NCBI GenBank assembly: GCA_964494205.1
Contig: CAZBRD010000013.1
Location: 62,001 to 126,000, forward strand
Length of the DNA stretch: 64,000 nucleotides
Direction of reading: 5' to 3'
From: JBBTCX01 sp964494205
GTDB lineage: Bacteria > Planctomycetota > Phycisphaerae > UBA1845
The notes under the pieces are model-generated. The model ran no database searches. It was not told the origin of the DNA and was given only the letters and a program-made list of their open reading frames with translations. Below, one piece after another: positions 7,082 through 15,682 of the stretch (the stretch's first letter is position 1; the number at the start of each line of letters is the position of its first letter). Position numbers and translations under genes: made by a program.

Positions 7082-9609
7082 CTCACGATGAGATTCTAGA
7101 ACTACTGAAACCGTTTGGTTTGAAGCGATCGGGCGACGGGCATATTTCACGTTGTCCGGGCCACGATGATCAGAAGCCCTCGCTCTCAATTAGCTGCAAC
7201 GAACACGGCGACACTCTATTGCATTGCCATGCGGGATGCAGCATTGCGACGATCTGCAGCGCACTTGGCATACGCGAATCCGACTTGTTCGCGGGTAACG
7301 GTCGGAATCCTGAGAATCAACCTCCTGCCCGGAAATCAAACAAGCCCACGCACAAGGAATCGAAGCCGCCAATCGATTTTGCAGCCTTGTCCGCGCAATA
7401 CGAAACCGCCTTGACCGACGCGCTGGCCGAACACCATGCGAAGCAGCTCGGCATCAGTGTCGAGTCGCTTCGTCGCCTCCATGTCGGATGGGACGAGAAG
7501 GCGCTGACTTTTCCCATGAAAGACGCCGGCGGAAATATCATTGGAGTCAAACGCAGGTTTCCGAACGCGGACAAGTCGTCGGTTCCCGGGTCGAAAAACG
7601 GCCTATTCATTCCTGACGGATTTGATCGCACCAAGCGATTCTTCATCTGCGAAGGGCCGACTGACCTGCTGGCGGCTATGACACTCGGTCTAAACGCGAT
7701 CGCACGATCAAACTGCTCCGATTCTGTAGGGCTCCTGACGCAATTCTGTGCAGGTTGCGATGTTGTCATTATCGGCGACGCAGACACTCCTGGGCGCAAA
7801 GGGGCGGAACATTTAGCCAGCAAGATGGCAATTGTTTGTAATTCCGTTCGCGTCATAGAACCACAGAAGCCCCATAAGGACCTTCGTGACTGGTTGAGGG
7901 CGGGCGCTTCGACAAGTGATTTATGGCAAGAGGTGGAACGAGCCCGAGTCCGCCACGCTCCATCGAGTCCCTGGCACGCAAAGCTCAATCCTCCGAAGCC
8001 ATCGCTTCTCGCGAAACTACAACACGTCGTTCCCTATGTACCGTTCCCGATAAGGGAGCTGCCTGCGCCATTTGATCGTTATGTCGAAGAGGCTGCGAAC
8101 TCAATTCGCGTCGATCCATCGTTAGTAGCGTTGCCCTTGTTGGCGGCAGCCGCTGGAGCTGTCGGAAACGCCCGTTGCGTCTTAGTGAAGTTCGATTGGT
8201 TCGAGCCATGCGCACTTTGGACTGCCTGCATAAAGGAATCGGGCGAAGGCGGGACACCCGCATTCAAGGCTGGTGTTGACCCACTGCGCAAGATCGACCG
8301 CCAACGGTACCACGAATACCAAGTCGAGCTCGCCGAGAACGTAAAGAAACGCGAAGCATTTAGGGCCGCTACAAAGGCGGCGAAGAATAACGAGCTGAAT
8401 GCTGATGCGCCCAAAGAACCTGCGCCTCCGTCATGTGTATGCCACGTTGTCTCGGATATTACAATCGAGGCGCTCGCCACGGTACTTGAAGAGAATCCTC
8501 GTGGCGTGCTCTATGCGCGGGATGAGCTGTCAGGATTTGTGCGCAGCCACAACGAATACAAGCCCAAGGGCGGGTCTGACACCGCGAATTGGTTGTCGAT
8601 GTATTCGGCTGAGGACATCAAGATTCATCGAAAGACCGGCGAGCAGAAGCGCATCTTCGTGCGTCGCGCGATCGTCAGTATTACGGGGACGATTCAGCCT
8701 GGCGTCTTGCGCCGTGTCATGAATAAGGAGAATCACGAAAACGGAATGCTTGCTCGATTCTTCCTGTCATGGCCGCCACGCCAGCCGAGGGGTTGGTCTG
8801 AGAAATCGATCGATGAGTCGACCGCGAGTGCCGTCGCACGGGTTTATGACCGACTGACCAGCATGGAGCCTGACGTCGACGAGTTCGGTGATCCTAAGCC
8901 GGTCCTAGTGAGGTTGTCGCGCGAAGCCAAAGAGCTGTTCATACACTACTACAACGAACTAGCCGGTGTACGAGCCGACGCCGTAGGCGATGACGCAGCG
9001 GCAATGTCCAAGCTCGTAGGGGGCGCGGCACGACTGGCCCTGGTGCATCACCTGGTCCGATTGGCTGCCAATGATCAGATGGTCAACCCTGACCAAATCG
9101 ACGGTGCTTCCATGGCTGCCGGAATCGCGCTCGCCAAGTGGTTTGCTTACGAGGCGATTCGGGTAAACGCGGCGCTTGAGTTGGATAGCAACGATGACGT
9201 GCGTGAAGCGCGACATCTCATTGAGTTAATCGAGAGCCGGGGCGGACGTATTACACCCCGAGAGTTGCAACAGCGCCGTAGTAAGTTCAAACGATCTGTC
9301 GATTTGGCAACCGAAGCCCTTCAGGAGCTGGTTGACGCAGGAATCGGCGAATGGAATTACATCGCCCCAGGTGGGTCCGGTGGCCAACCGTCAAAGGTCT
9401 TTGTCATATCAACACCGACGCCCGAAAACGACAGCAACGCCAACGATACCCACGCTATCGCCCCCAAAAATGGCGGTATCGTTGATGTTGATGGTACAGA
9501 CACAACCGGCGAATCAAGTTCGCCGGATACGGGCAACGACCGCTCCGAAGACCAAGGGGAGCTGAGCGACTGGAATGAGTCCGACCCCAACAAATGGGCC
9601 GCGCAATGA
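7078..9609 (+). CDS. Primase/helicase-like replication protein (zinc finger, TOPRIM, DUF3987)
   Basis: 843 aa, starting at GTG overlapping the previous stop. An N-terminal zinc-binding domain has Cys/His ligands near residues 26-54 (CPGH, then CHAGC). A TOPRIM domain follows, with FICEGPTD at 189-196 and GDAD at 233-236. The rest (about 330-800) is a DUF3987 helicase-like domain; YARDELSGF and the NGMLARFFLSWPP block are characteristic. The P-loop region reads ESGEGGTPAF at 387-396, with Gly at position 392 where the catalytic Walker A Lys is expected. Synthesis of primers and opening of element DNA is the expected role. The C-terminal 45 residues are acidic and disordered-looking. Confidence 0.88.
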   Translation: MTHDEILELLKPFGLKRSGDGHISRCPGHDDQKPSLSISCNEHGDTLLHCHAGCSIATICSALGIRESDLFAGNGRNPENQPPARKSNKPTHKESKPPIDFAALSAQYETALTDALAEHHAKQLGISVESLRRLHVGWDEKALTFPMKDAGGNIIGVKRRFPNADKSSVPGSKNGLFIPDGFDRTKRFFICEGPTDLLAAMTLGLNAIARSNCSDSVGLLTQFCAGCDVVIIGDADTPGRKGAEHLASKMAIVCNSVRVIEPQKPHKDLRDWLRAGASTSDLWQEVERARVRHAPSSPWHAKLNPPKPSLLAKLQHVVPYVPFPIRELPAPFDRYVEEAANSIRVDPSLVALPLLAAAAGAVGNARCVLVKFDWFEPCALWTACIKESGEGGTPAFKAGVDPLRKIDRQRYHEYQVELAENVKKREAFRAATKAAKNNELNADAPKEPAPPSCVCHVVSDITIEALATVLEENPRGVLYARDELSGFVRSHNEYKPKGGSDTANWLSMYSAEDIKIHRKTGEQKRIFVRRAIVSITGTIQPGVLRRVMNKENHENGMLARFFLSWPPRQPRGWSEKSIDESTASAVARVYDRLTSMEPDVDEFGDPKPVLVRLSREAKELFIHYYNELAGVRADAVGDDAAAMSKLVGGAARLALVHHLVRLAANDQMVNPDQIDGASMAAGIALAKWFAYEAIRVNAALELDSNDDVREARHLIELIESRGGRITPRELQQRRSKFKRSVDLATEALQELVDAGIGEWNYIAPGGSGGQPSKVFVISTPTPENDSNANDTHAIAPKNGGIVDVDGTDTTGESSSPDTGNDRSEDQGELSDWNESDPNKWAAQ

Positions 9610-9667
9610 CCGATCGGCACGATAGCATATTCTTTGACGGATATCCGCAACGAGGTAAACTGTTGAT

Positions 9668-9898
9668 ATGAGGCAAAAGAAGAAGTTTGAAGAAGGTCCG
9701 ATGCTCGCAATGTTACGGGCCGCGTTTGAAGAATCTGGAATGTCTATCAAACGACTAAGCGACCTTTCAGGCGTTGCCTATGCCCCGACTCACGCCGCTG
9801 TGACTGGGCAGCGCGATCCACAATTGTCGACCGTTGAGCGGTTGGGAAAAGTGCTGGGGTTGGAGCTTCGACGGACACGGAGAAAGGGGAAGGAATAA
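9668..9898 (+). CDS. Cro/C1-type helix-turn-helix repressor
   Basis: 76 aa. A single HTH domain covers about residues 12-68 (AAFEESGMSIKRLSDLSGV, then STVERLGKVLGLEL), with a basic tail. Its stop codon overlaps the ATG of the integrase gene (TAATG), so it is translated together with the integrase and probably sets integrase or excision control. The start ATG 9668 lies 58 bp after the primase stop. Confidence 0.85.
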   Translation: MRQKKKFEEGPMLAMLRAAFEESGMSIKRLSDLSGVAYAPTHAAVTGQRDPQLSTVERLGKVLGLELRRTRRKGKE

Positions 9899-11460
9899 TG
9901 GCTAGCATCTTCAAGAAAAAAGGTAGGGGCAGTTACTTCGTGGCGTACTTCAACGCAGACGGTCGCAGACAGATACGTTCCTGTAAGACGACGGATCGTG
10001 CGGCTGCTTCACGAATCGCGAAGAAAATTGAAGCCGACATCGCCTTGCGTCGCGAGGGCGTCATAGATGCAACACTTGACCGGTTGGCGGTCGAATCGCG
10101 TCGCCCGACTGCCGAACACCTTACCGATTTCTCAACGGAACTAGCCGCGCGCGGTGTAACTGAAAAGCACCGCGAACAAACCAAGAGTCACATTGAACGA
10201 CTCTTAAAGAAGGCGGGGATAACTGCTCTATCCGAACTCTCACCCTACGCGATACAGGCCGCGATAGGAAAACTCCGAGGCGAGAACCGATCAGTTGGAA
10301 CGTGCAATAGTGCGCTTCGAGCCATTAAAGCGTTTTCGCGATGGCTCCACCATGATGGCCGCTTACCCGCCGACTTATTAGCCAGCCTCCGAACCAAGAG
10401 CGTTGACGCCGATCGTACCTATACACGCCGAGAGTTTTCAGCCGATGAACTGGAGCAACTTGTTCTGACTACTGAAAAGGGACCGGCGATACTGGGGATG
10501 GGATCAGTCGACCGAGCGATGTGTTACAGAGTCGCAGCCGGTTCGGGTCTGAGGGCAAATGAACTGCGTAGCCTCACCCCCGAATCATTCAATCTTAACG
10601 CCGATCCGCCAACTATCATCGTCAAGGCAGGGTACAGCAAACGACGCCAAAATGATCTCCAACCGATTTCCAATGGTTTGTCGGAGCTTTTGAGTCCGTG
10701 GCTGGAAAAGAAGTCTGCCGGGTCTTCCGTGTTCGCGCTCCCTGACAAAACGGCCAAGATGTTACATCGTGACCTGAAAGCAGCTCGACAAGCGTGGTTG
10801 AATGAAGCAAAGACCGAAGCCGCGAAGAGCTACCGGGAGAAATCCGACTTTCTTAAACCGTTGGATTCAAACGGTGATGTGATCGACTTCCATTCCTTCC
10901 GGCACGGCTACATTAGTTCCATCGTGAACAGCGGGGCGAGTGTCAAAGTCGCTCAAGAGCTTGCGCGGCATTCTACGCCTGTATTGACAATAGGTCGTTA
11001 CGCCCACGCCCGTCTTAATGACCTTTGTGGCGCGATCGAAAGTCTAAGGATACCAGGCGCAGACAAGCATCCCGATGGTGAGAGGATGCGCGCTACAGGA
11101 TCGCTCAATAGCTTACCGCTGAGGGGCAAATCGGGGGTGCAGCGCAAACGACAGCAGTCAGAGCGCTTTTCACAGCTTCAGAGTGCGGCAGGGTGCGAAA
11201 GCGAAACAATGTGTCATGCAGTGGCAGTCGCTTCGCAAGCTGCGATGAATGCGACAGTTAACGACGGTTTGCGAACCGCTGCGTCATCTTGCGAAACTGC
11301 GCCGGGAGGGATTCGAACCCCCGACCGTCGGATTAGAAATCCGATGCTCTATCCAGCTGAGCTACCGGCGCGCTGGTTTGGTGACGAAGGTCCGGTGAAT
11401 TGGCCGAATCGACATCACTTGTTTGATCATATCTTCGGCGAAGTCGTGCGTCATTTATGA
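9898..11460 (+). CDS. Tyrosine recombinase (integrase) running through tRNA-Arg
   Basis: 520 aa. An N-terminal arm-binding region and SAM-like core-binding domain (about 75-165) precede the catalytic domain, with Arg219, HSFRH at 332-336, His358 and nucleophile Tyr368 in IGRYAH. The catalytic domain ends near residue 385. Beyond a low-complexity stretch, residues 468-491 (GIRTPDRRIRNPMLYP) are the antisense translation of tRNA-Arg(TCT), and the last 29 residues are chromosomal sequence. The C-terminus is therefore set by the integration site and would differ in the excised circle. It is last in the rightward operon, overlapping the repressor stop by one base. Confidence 0.93.
   Translation: MASIFKKKGRGSYFVAYFNADGRRQIRSCKTTDRAAASRIAKKIEADIALRREGVIDATLDRLAVESRRPTAEHLTDFSTELAARGVTEKHREQTKSHIERLLKKAGITALSELSPYAIQAAIGKLRGENRSVGTCNSALRAIKAFSRWLHHDGRLPADLLASLRTKSVDADRTYTRREFSADELEQLVLTTEKGPAILGMGSVDRAMCYRVAAGSGLRANELRSLTPESFNLNADPPTIIVKAGYSKRRQNDLQPISNGLSELLSPWLEKKSAGSSVFALPDKTAKMLHRDLKAARQAWLNEAKTEAAKSYREKSDFLKPLDSNGDVIDFHSFRHGYISSIVNSGASVKVAQELARHSTPVLTIGRYAHARLNDLCGAIESLRIPGADKHPDGERMRATGSLNSLPLRGKSGVQRKRQQSERFSQLQSAAGCESETMCHAVAVASQAAMNATVNDGLRTAASSCETAPGGIRTPDRRIRNPMLYPAELPARWFGDEGPVNWPNRHHLFDHIFGEVVRHL
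11298..11371 (-). tRNA. tRNA-Arg(TCT), element attachment site
   Basis: 74 nt including discriminator A; no CCA is encoded. The acceptor arms GCGCCGG / CCGGCGC pair fully. D arm GCTC...GAGC, anticodon stem TCGGA / TCCGA and T loop TTCGAAT are all present. The anticodon loop TTTCTAA gives anticodon TCT. The 3' end faces left, towards the integrase gene that overlaps it, as expected for a tRNA used as attachment site. Confidence 0.95.
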
Positions 11461-11480
11461 TCGAACAACTTTTGCAATAG

Positions 11481-11512
11481 CCACGGCCAAGCTGCGGCTT
11501 GACCGTGCCACC
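11481..11512 (+). repeat. REP-like palindrome family A, copy 1
   Basis: A 32-nt imperfect palindrome starting CCACGGCCAAGC and ending GACCGTGCCACC, with arms matching at 11 of 13 positions. Near-identical copies lie at 14084-14115 and, inverted, at 30184-30214. It lies 5 bp beyond the stop codon of the response-regulator gene, so it may also act as a transcript end. Confidence 0.8.
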
Positions 11513-11517
11513 CTGCA

Positions 11518-12894
11518 CTATTTCAACCCATATTCCTGCAACTTGCGGTACAGCGTTCTCGCGCCGATGCCGAGGGCTTTGGCAGTTTTTTCGCGGTTGC
11601 CGCCGCAGAGGCGCAGCGTGTTCATGATGTGCAGGCGCTCGACGTCAGCCATCGACATGCCCGCGAGGTTTGGCGGGCCGGCGGGGACGATGTCGGTGGT
11701 CGTGCGAAGCGGCGGCGGCAAGTCGTCGACGGTCAGTACGGGGCCATCGGATTCGAGGCACATGCGCTGGATGACGTTTCGCAGCTCGCGGACGTTGCCG
11801 GGCCACTGGTGATTGACCAAGCGGCGCATGCAGTCCGGCGCGACGCCGGTGAAGCTCGATCCGTTTTCCGTGTTGACCAGTCTGACGAAGTGCTGTACGA
11901 GCACGGGGATGTCCTCGCGTCGTTCGCGGAGCGGCGGCAGGCGGATCGCGCCGTGGGCGTGCAGTCGATAAAACAAGTCCTCGCGGAACGAACCCATGCG
12001 GACGAGTTCGGCGAGGTCGTGGTTGGTGGCTGCCACGAAGCGCACGTCGAAATATTGCACGTCGTTGGTGCCAACGCGTAGCACCTCGCCGGTTTCGAGC
12101 GTGCGCAGAAGCTTGGCCTGCATGGTCAGCGGCATGTCGCCGATTTCATCTAGGAACAGCGTTCCGCCGTCAGCGGACTGAACCAATCCCTTTCGGTCCG
12201 TTACCGCACCGGTGTACGCTCCTTTCACGTGGCCGAAGAGTTCGCTTTCGAGGAGTGTTTCACTGACGGCTGCACAGTTGAGGACTTTGAACGGCTTGCC
12301 CGCGCGTGGCGAGTTCAGATGGATCGCCTGCGCGAAGAGTTCCTTGCCGGTTCCGGTTTCGCCGACGATGAGCACGGTGCTCTTGCTGTTGGCGATTTTC
12401 TTCAGGCGTCGTACTTCGCGGTCCAGCGACTGCGACGTGCCGATGATGCCGTTGAACTCGAAGGCGTTTTCATATTGATCGCGCAGGAGCTTGGACTCGC
12501 GGGCGTTCAGCGCCTGCTTCGACGCGCGGCCAACCTTGTCGCGAAGCACGTCGATGTCGATCGGTTTGATCAGATAGTCGTAGGCGCGGAATTGGCTGTC
12601 CTGGCTGAGGACGTCGCGTGCGAGCTGCTCGCTGCCGTACGCGGTGATCAGGATGACCTCGGCCTGTGGATTGGCCTGCTTGGTCTCGCGGAGCACGTCC
12701 ATGCCGTTGACCGAGCCGCCGAGGCGGTAATCGGTGATGACGACGTCGGGCGGACGGCTGCGGATGCTGTCGATGGCGGCGTCGCCGGATTCGACCACGT
12801 TGCAGGCGTATTTTGTGCGGTCCAAGGCTTCGGCGATCGCTTGGCCGTGGGCAGCTTCGTCTTCAACGATGAGTACAAACGCGGTTTCCGACAT
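11518..12894 (-). CDS. NtrC-family sigma-54 dependent response regulator
   Basis: 458 aa with all three domains. The receiver domain spans about 5-120, with acidic pocket EDE and phospho-acceptor Asp55 in ITDYRLGG. The AAA+ domain spans about 150-375, with GETGTGKE Walker A, GHVKGAYTGA (the sigma-54 contact loop with Tyr for Phe) and LDEIGDMP Walker B. A Fis-type HTH is at the end (NREKTAKALGIGARTLYRKL). It would activate sigma-54 promoters on phosphorylation by a histidine kinase. No kinase lies next to it in the window, so its signal is unknown. It is the first clearly chromosomal gene right of the integrative element. Confidence 0.95.
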   Translation of the reverse strand: MSETAFVLIVEDEAAHGQAIAEALDRTKYACNVVESGDAAIDSIRSRPPDVVITDYRLGGSVNGMDVLRETKQANPQAEVILITAYGSEQLARDVLSQDSQFRAYDYLIKPIDIDVLRDKVGRASKQALNARESKLLRDQYENAFEFNGIIGTSQSLDREVRRLKKIANSKSTVLIVGETGTGKELFAQAIHLNSPRAGKPFKVLNCAAVSETLLESELFGHVKGAYTGAVTDRKGLVQSADGGTLFLDEIGDMPLTMQAKLLRTLETGEVLRVGTNDVQYFDVRFVAATNHDLAELVRMGSFREDLFYRLHAHGAIRLPPLRERREDIPVLVQHFVRLVNTENGSSFTGVAPDCMRRLVNHQWPGNVRELRNVIQRMCLESDGPVLTVDDLPPPLRTTTDIVPAGPPNLAGMSMADVERLHIMNTLRLCGGNREKTAKALGIGARTLYRKLQEYGLK

Positions 12895-12952
12895 TGTGAG
12901 GGATTATAGCATGGATGTAGGAGGTACGAAGGTGCAGCGGGCGATGCGATAG

Positions 12953-13261
12953 GGCGCTTAAGCGCCGCAGCCTGAAAGGCTGCTCGTGAGTAGCCGTGGG
13001 TTGAGTTCGCGCAAACGAACGAAACCCACGGGAAAAAGGTGTAGAGATCGGGACCCTGAAAGGGTCCACTTCGGCTTCGGCGTGCCTAAGTCGACCCTTT
13101 CAGGGTCACGAAGAATTGAGACATTCAACCGGGGGTCTCGCTGCGCTCGACCACCCGGCTATGAACGATGAGCCTTTCAGGCTCAAAGGGTTCGGCGCTT
13201 CAGGTTGAAGTGTTCTAGCGATGTCATACTACGAGGGGGCCAGACGGGTGCTGAAGCACCC
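12953..13261. repeat. Cluster of short perfect palindromes (CCTGAAAGG type)
   Basis: In the 400-bp gap between the response regulator and the acetyltransferase gene there are six small palindromes: GGCGCTTAAGCGCC (12953-12966), CAGCC-TGAAA-GGCTG (12968-12982), GACCCTGAAAGGGTC (13052-13066), its reverse-complement form GACCCTTTCAGGGTC (13093-13107), GAGCCTTTCAGGCTC (13170-13184) and GGGTGC-TGAA-GCACCC (13246-13261). All but the first share a TGAA or TTCA centre. No coding signal is seen. The pattern looks like a BIME/REP-type array. Confidence 0.75.
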
Positions 13262-13293
13262 GGCTCGCAGGTAATGTGGAACCGCTCCGTCGA

Positions 13294-13947
13294 CTAGCTC
13301 TTCTTCTTCCAGACGTAGGTCAGGTGCTTGCTTTCTTTGGGGGCTTCCTTGGCTTTCAGGCCGAGTGCTTTGACAAGGTCCTGTTGGCGTTGGCATTTCG
13401 AGTAAACTGAAATGCCGACTTCGCGGAATGGCCAATCTTTTTGGAACCAGTTCGACAGTGATTCGAGGAGGTGCTGGTCGAGGTTTTCCTTTGACGCTTC
13501 TTCAGTGACCCAGAAGGCCATCTCGGCGGCGGGCTTTTCCAAACCTGATTTCTCTTTGGCCGGATTGATGTACACGCAGCCGATGCACTTCTTCTTGTCG
13601 GGGGAGAGCACGGTGAAGGCGTATCCCTTGCGTTCCTTGAATTCCTTCTCGTGGTTCTCAAGGTCTTTGCGATCTTCCTCGACGGTCATCGGTCGCGGCC
13701 AGCCGTCCCAACCGAGGGTGTTCTTCAGGAATTCGATGCAGGACATGAAGGCTGCGTGGTCGAGTTCGGCGTGAGCGGGGCCGAGCGGCTCCAGTTTCAT
13801 TTTCGGTGTTTCGAGCGACGCGGGCGGAGTGAAGGTGGCTTCCCATGGATTAGCAGCTGCCGGAGCTTTGGTTTCGGCGGCCGGTTTCGCTGGTGTGTCG
13901 CTCAAGGTCATGACCAAAGTCGTAATGAGAATTAGTGCTGTATTCAT
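13294..13947 (-). CDS. Exported GNAT-like acetyltransferase-fold protein
   Basis: 217 aa from the second Met (13947), chosen because the hydrophobic signal sequence (ALILITTLVMTL) then begins right at the N-terminus. A Pro/Ala-rich linker is followed by a GNAT-like fold, about residues 50-215: GYAFTVLSPDKKKCIGCVYI, then AEMAFWVTEEA and a terminal QDLVKALGLK segment. The acetyl-CoA binding loop Q/RxxGxG/A is not obvious, so catalysis is doubtful. A GNAT-like domain behind a signal peptide is unusual. Upstream is the family A palindrome and nuoD; downstream is the palindrome cluster. Confidence 0.55.
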   Translation of the reverse strand: MNTALILITTLVMTLSDTPAKPAAETKAPAAANPWEATFTPPASLETPKMKLEPLGPAHAELDHAAFMSCIEFLKNTLGWDGWPRPMTVEEDRKDLENHEKEFKERKGYAFTVLSPDKKKCIGCVYINPAKEKSGLEKPAAEMAFWVTEEASKENLDQHLLESLSNWFQKDWPFREVGISVYSKCQRQQDLVKALGLKAKEAPKESKHLTYVWKKKS

Positions 13948-14083
13948 GGGCGGGAGTATAAGGAAGGCTTGGAATGGCGGCAACAAGAACGCTTGTGTTG
14001 TCGATCGTTTAGAGGGTTTCAGATATGCGATTGCGAATCTTGTGATTCATTCAAGTTGAAGTTGCGGGCGTAATCGATATTCG

Positions 14084-14115
14084 CCACGGCCAAGCTGCGG
14101 CTTGACCGTGCCACC
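14084..14115 (+). repeat. REP-like palindrome family A, copy 2
   Basis: Identical over 32 nt to the copy at 11481-11512 and placed 34 bp beyond the nuoD stop codon. Occurrence directly 3' of unrelated genes is the typical position of REP elements. Confidence 0.8.
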
Positions 14116-14149
14116 CCGGAGAGGCAGCTCAAATGGAGTAAATACTTGC

Positions 14150-15346
14150 TCAGCGATCCACTTCGCCCATGACCACGTCGATGCTGCCGATGATCGCGGG
14201 GACGTCGGCGAGGAGCACATCCTTGCAGACGTGCGTGAGGATCGACAGGTTGCAGAAGCTCGGGCCGCGGGCTTTGACGCGGTACGGAATGGCTGAGCCG
14301 TCGCCGCGAATGTAGAAGCCGAGTTGGCCACGCGGGTTTTCGACCTCGACGTACACTTCGCCTTCGGAGAGCTTCAGGCCTTTGATCTTGGCAGCGATGA
14401 TGTCACCTTCCGGCATTTGGTCGAGGGCTTGACGAATGATGCGAACTGATTGGGTCATTTCCAACACGCGGACGTAGTAGCGACTCCAGCAGTCTCCGAC
14501 GGTAACGCCGAGCGGGATCTCACCGGTGCCGCCGGGCTGGGCGATGGGCACTTCGAAATCGTATTTTTCGTAACCATCATACGGGAGGACTTTTCGCAGG
14601 TCCCAGCGAACGCCGCTGCCGCGAAGAACGGGGCCGGTGAGTGCCCATGCGACCGCCTCCGCAGGCGTGATCACGCCGACGCGGCCTGTGCGCTTGACGA
14701 AAATGTGATTGAAGCTGAGCAGGTTGTTGTAGTCGGCGATCTTCGTCTCGAAATATTCCAGAAACTCGCGCAGGCGATCGATCCAGCCATCGGGAAAGTC
14801 TTGGCGAACTCCGCCGACGGTGATGTAGCTGTAGGTCAATCTTGCGCCGCAAACGGCCTCGAACAAGTCGAGAATCATTTCTCGCTCGCGGAAGCAATAG
14901 AGGAATGGCGTGAACGCGCCCATGTCGAGGCCATAGGTGCCGAGCGAAACGAGGTGTGACGCGATGCGGTTGAGCTCGCAGATTACCACGCGAATGGCTT
15001 GGCCGCGTGCGGGGACTTCGATGCCGCAGAGTCGCTCGACCGCGACGGCGAACGACTGGTTGTTGTTCATGCCCGCGAGGTAGTCCATGCGGTCGGTGTA
15101 AGGGACATACTGATAGGGCGGCAGGTTCTCGCCGATTTTTTCCGCGCAGCGGTGCAGATAGCCGATGTGCGGGATGGCTTCGATGACCATCTCGCCGTCG
15201 GTGCGGAGGACGACGCGAAGCACGCCGTGCGTGGACGGATGCTGCGGACCCATGTTGACCAGCATTTCCTCGGTCTGCAGGTCCGCTTGCTGGCCACGCT
15301 CGATGTCGAGCATGAGATCGGGTTGGGCTGAGATAACGGTTTCCAA
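14150..15346 (-). CDS. nuoD: NADH-quinone oxidoreductase subunit D
   Basis: 398 aa, the normal length for the 49-kDa subunit of complex I, which with NuoB forms the quinone site in the peripheral arm. Diagnostic blocks are MGPQHPSTHGVLR (about residues 32-44), HIGYLHRCAEKIGE, DYLAGMNNNQSF and the C-terminal GDIIAAKIKGLKLSEGEVY with LADVPAIIGSIDVVMGEVDR. The start is a TTG at 15346 with AGAGGG 8 nt upstream. NuoC is encoded 860 bp upstream on the same strand, but two non-nuo genes lie between them. No other nuo gene is in the window. Confidence 0.96.
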   Translation of the reverse strand: METVISAQPDLMLDIERGQQADLQTEEMLVNMGPQHPSTHGVLRVVLRTDGEMVIEAIPHIGYLHRCAEKIGENLPPYQYVPYTDRMDYLAGMNNNQSFAVAVERLCGIEVPARGQAIRVVICELNRIASHLVSLGTYGLDMGAFTPFLYCFREREMILDLFEAVCGARLTYSYITVGGVRQDFPDGWIDRLREFLEYFETKIADYNNLLSFNHIFVKRTGRVGVITPAEAVAWALTGPVLRGSGVRWDLRKVLPYDGYEKYDFEVPIAQPGGTGEIPLGVTVGDCWSRYYVRVLEMTQSVRIIRQALDQMPEGDIIAAKIKGLKLSEGEVYVEVENPRGQLGFYIRGDGSAIPYRVKARGPSFCNLSILTHVCKDVLLADVPAIIGSIDVVMGEVDR

Positions 15347-15358
15347 AGTGATACCCTC

Positions 15359-15682
15359 TTAGGAGTTTTTGCCAGGCGATTCTTCTGAAAGCGCCCTCAA
15401 TTGAACCTCGCGAATAAAGCTCTTGAACTCATCTTCATCCATTGGTTCAACACGAAAGAGAAAGGCCAAATGTTGGGGTTGTACTTTCTTGGAAAGATGT
15501 TCCCAAACCTCCGCCTGCCGCTTGCCGGGACCAAGGCTCTTGAAACGACTACTTCCCACGAACGCATGCAAGTGGCCCAATTCGGTGGCTATCACTCGAA
15601 CGCAATTCTTGGCATCCGGAAGTTCCTGTAGTGCACTATCCACCGCATCGGCGGCGTCTGTCAATGCGTTTTTCGCAACCAC
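15359..15682 (-). CDS. Partner protein of the HEPN gene, function unknown
   Basis: 107 aa from a GTG at 15682 that has AGGAG 7 nt upstream; it overlaps the end of the HEPN gene by 22 bp. Residues about 25-85 contain a block (VRVIATELGHLHAFVGSSRF, then KRQAEVWEHL) whose F...RQ..VW..L pattern is faintly like BolA-type folds, but this is a guess. It ends 12 bp before nuoD begins. The tight overlap suggests it acts with the HEPN protein, possibly as its antidote or as the second half of a two-gene module. No nucleotidyltransferase motif (GSxARG) is present, so it is not a MNT antitoxin. Confidence 0.6.
   Translation of the reverse strand: MVAKNALTDAADAVDSALQELPDAKNCVRVIATELGHLHAFVGSSRFKSLGPGKRQAEVWEHLSKKVQPQHLAFLFRVEPMDEDEFKSFIREVQLRALSEESPGKNS

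Larger units (their letters stand above)
1936..11371. mobile_element. Integrative element at tRNA-Arg(TCT), left end not located
   Basis: The block contains two classes of recombinase, an excisionase-like protein, a primase/helicase-like replication protein, an ArdC-like protein, a clamp-loader-like ATPase and a Cro/C1 repressor, with no housekeeping gene. The integrase gene converges on and runs through tRNA-Arg(TCT), the usual arrangement for tyrosine integrases that recombine into the 3' end of a tRNA. Genes fall into a leftward group (recombinase, AAA, ArdC) and a rightward group (regulator to integrase) around a control region at 4362-5057. I found no second copy of the tRNA 3' end to the left, so the left boundary given here is only the last gene clearly of the element. 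Confidence 0.7.
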
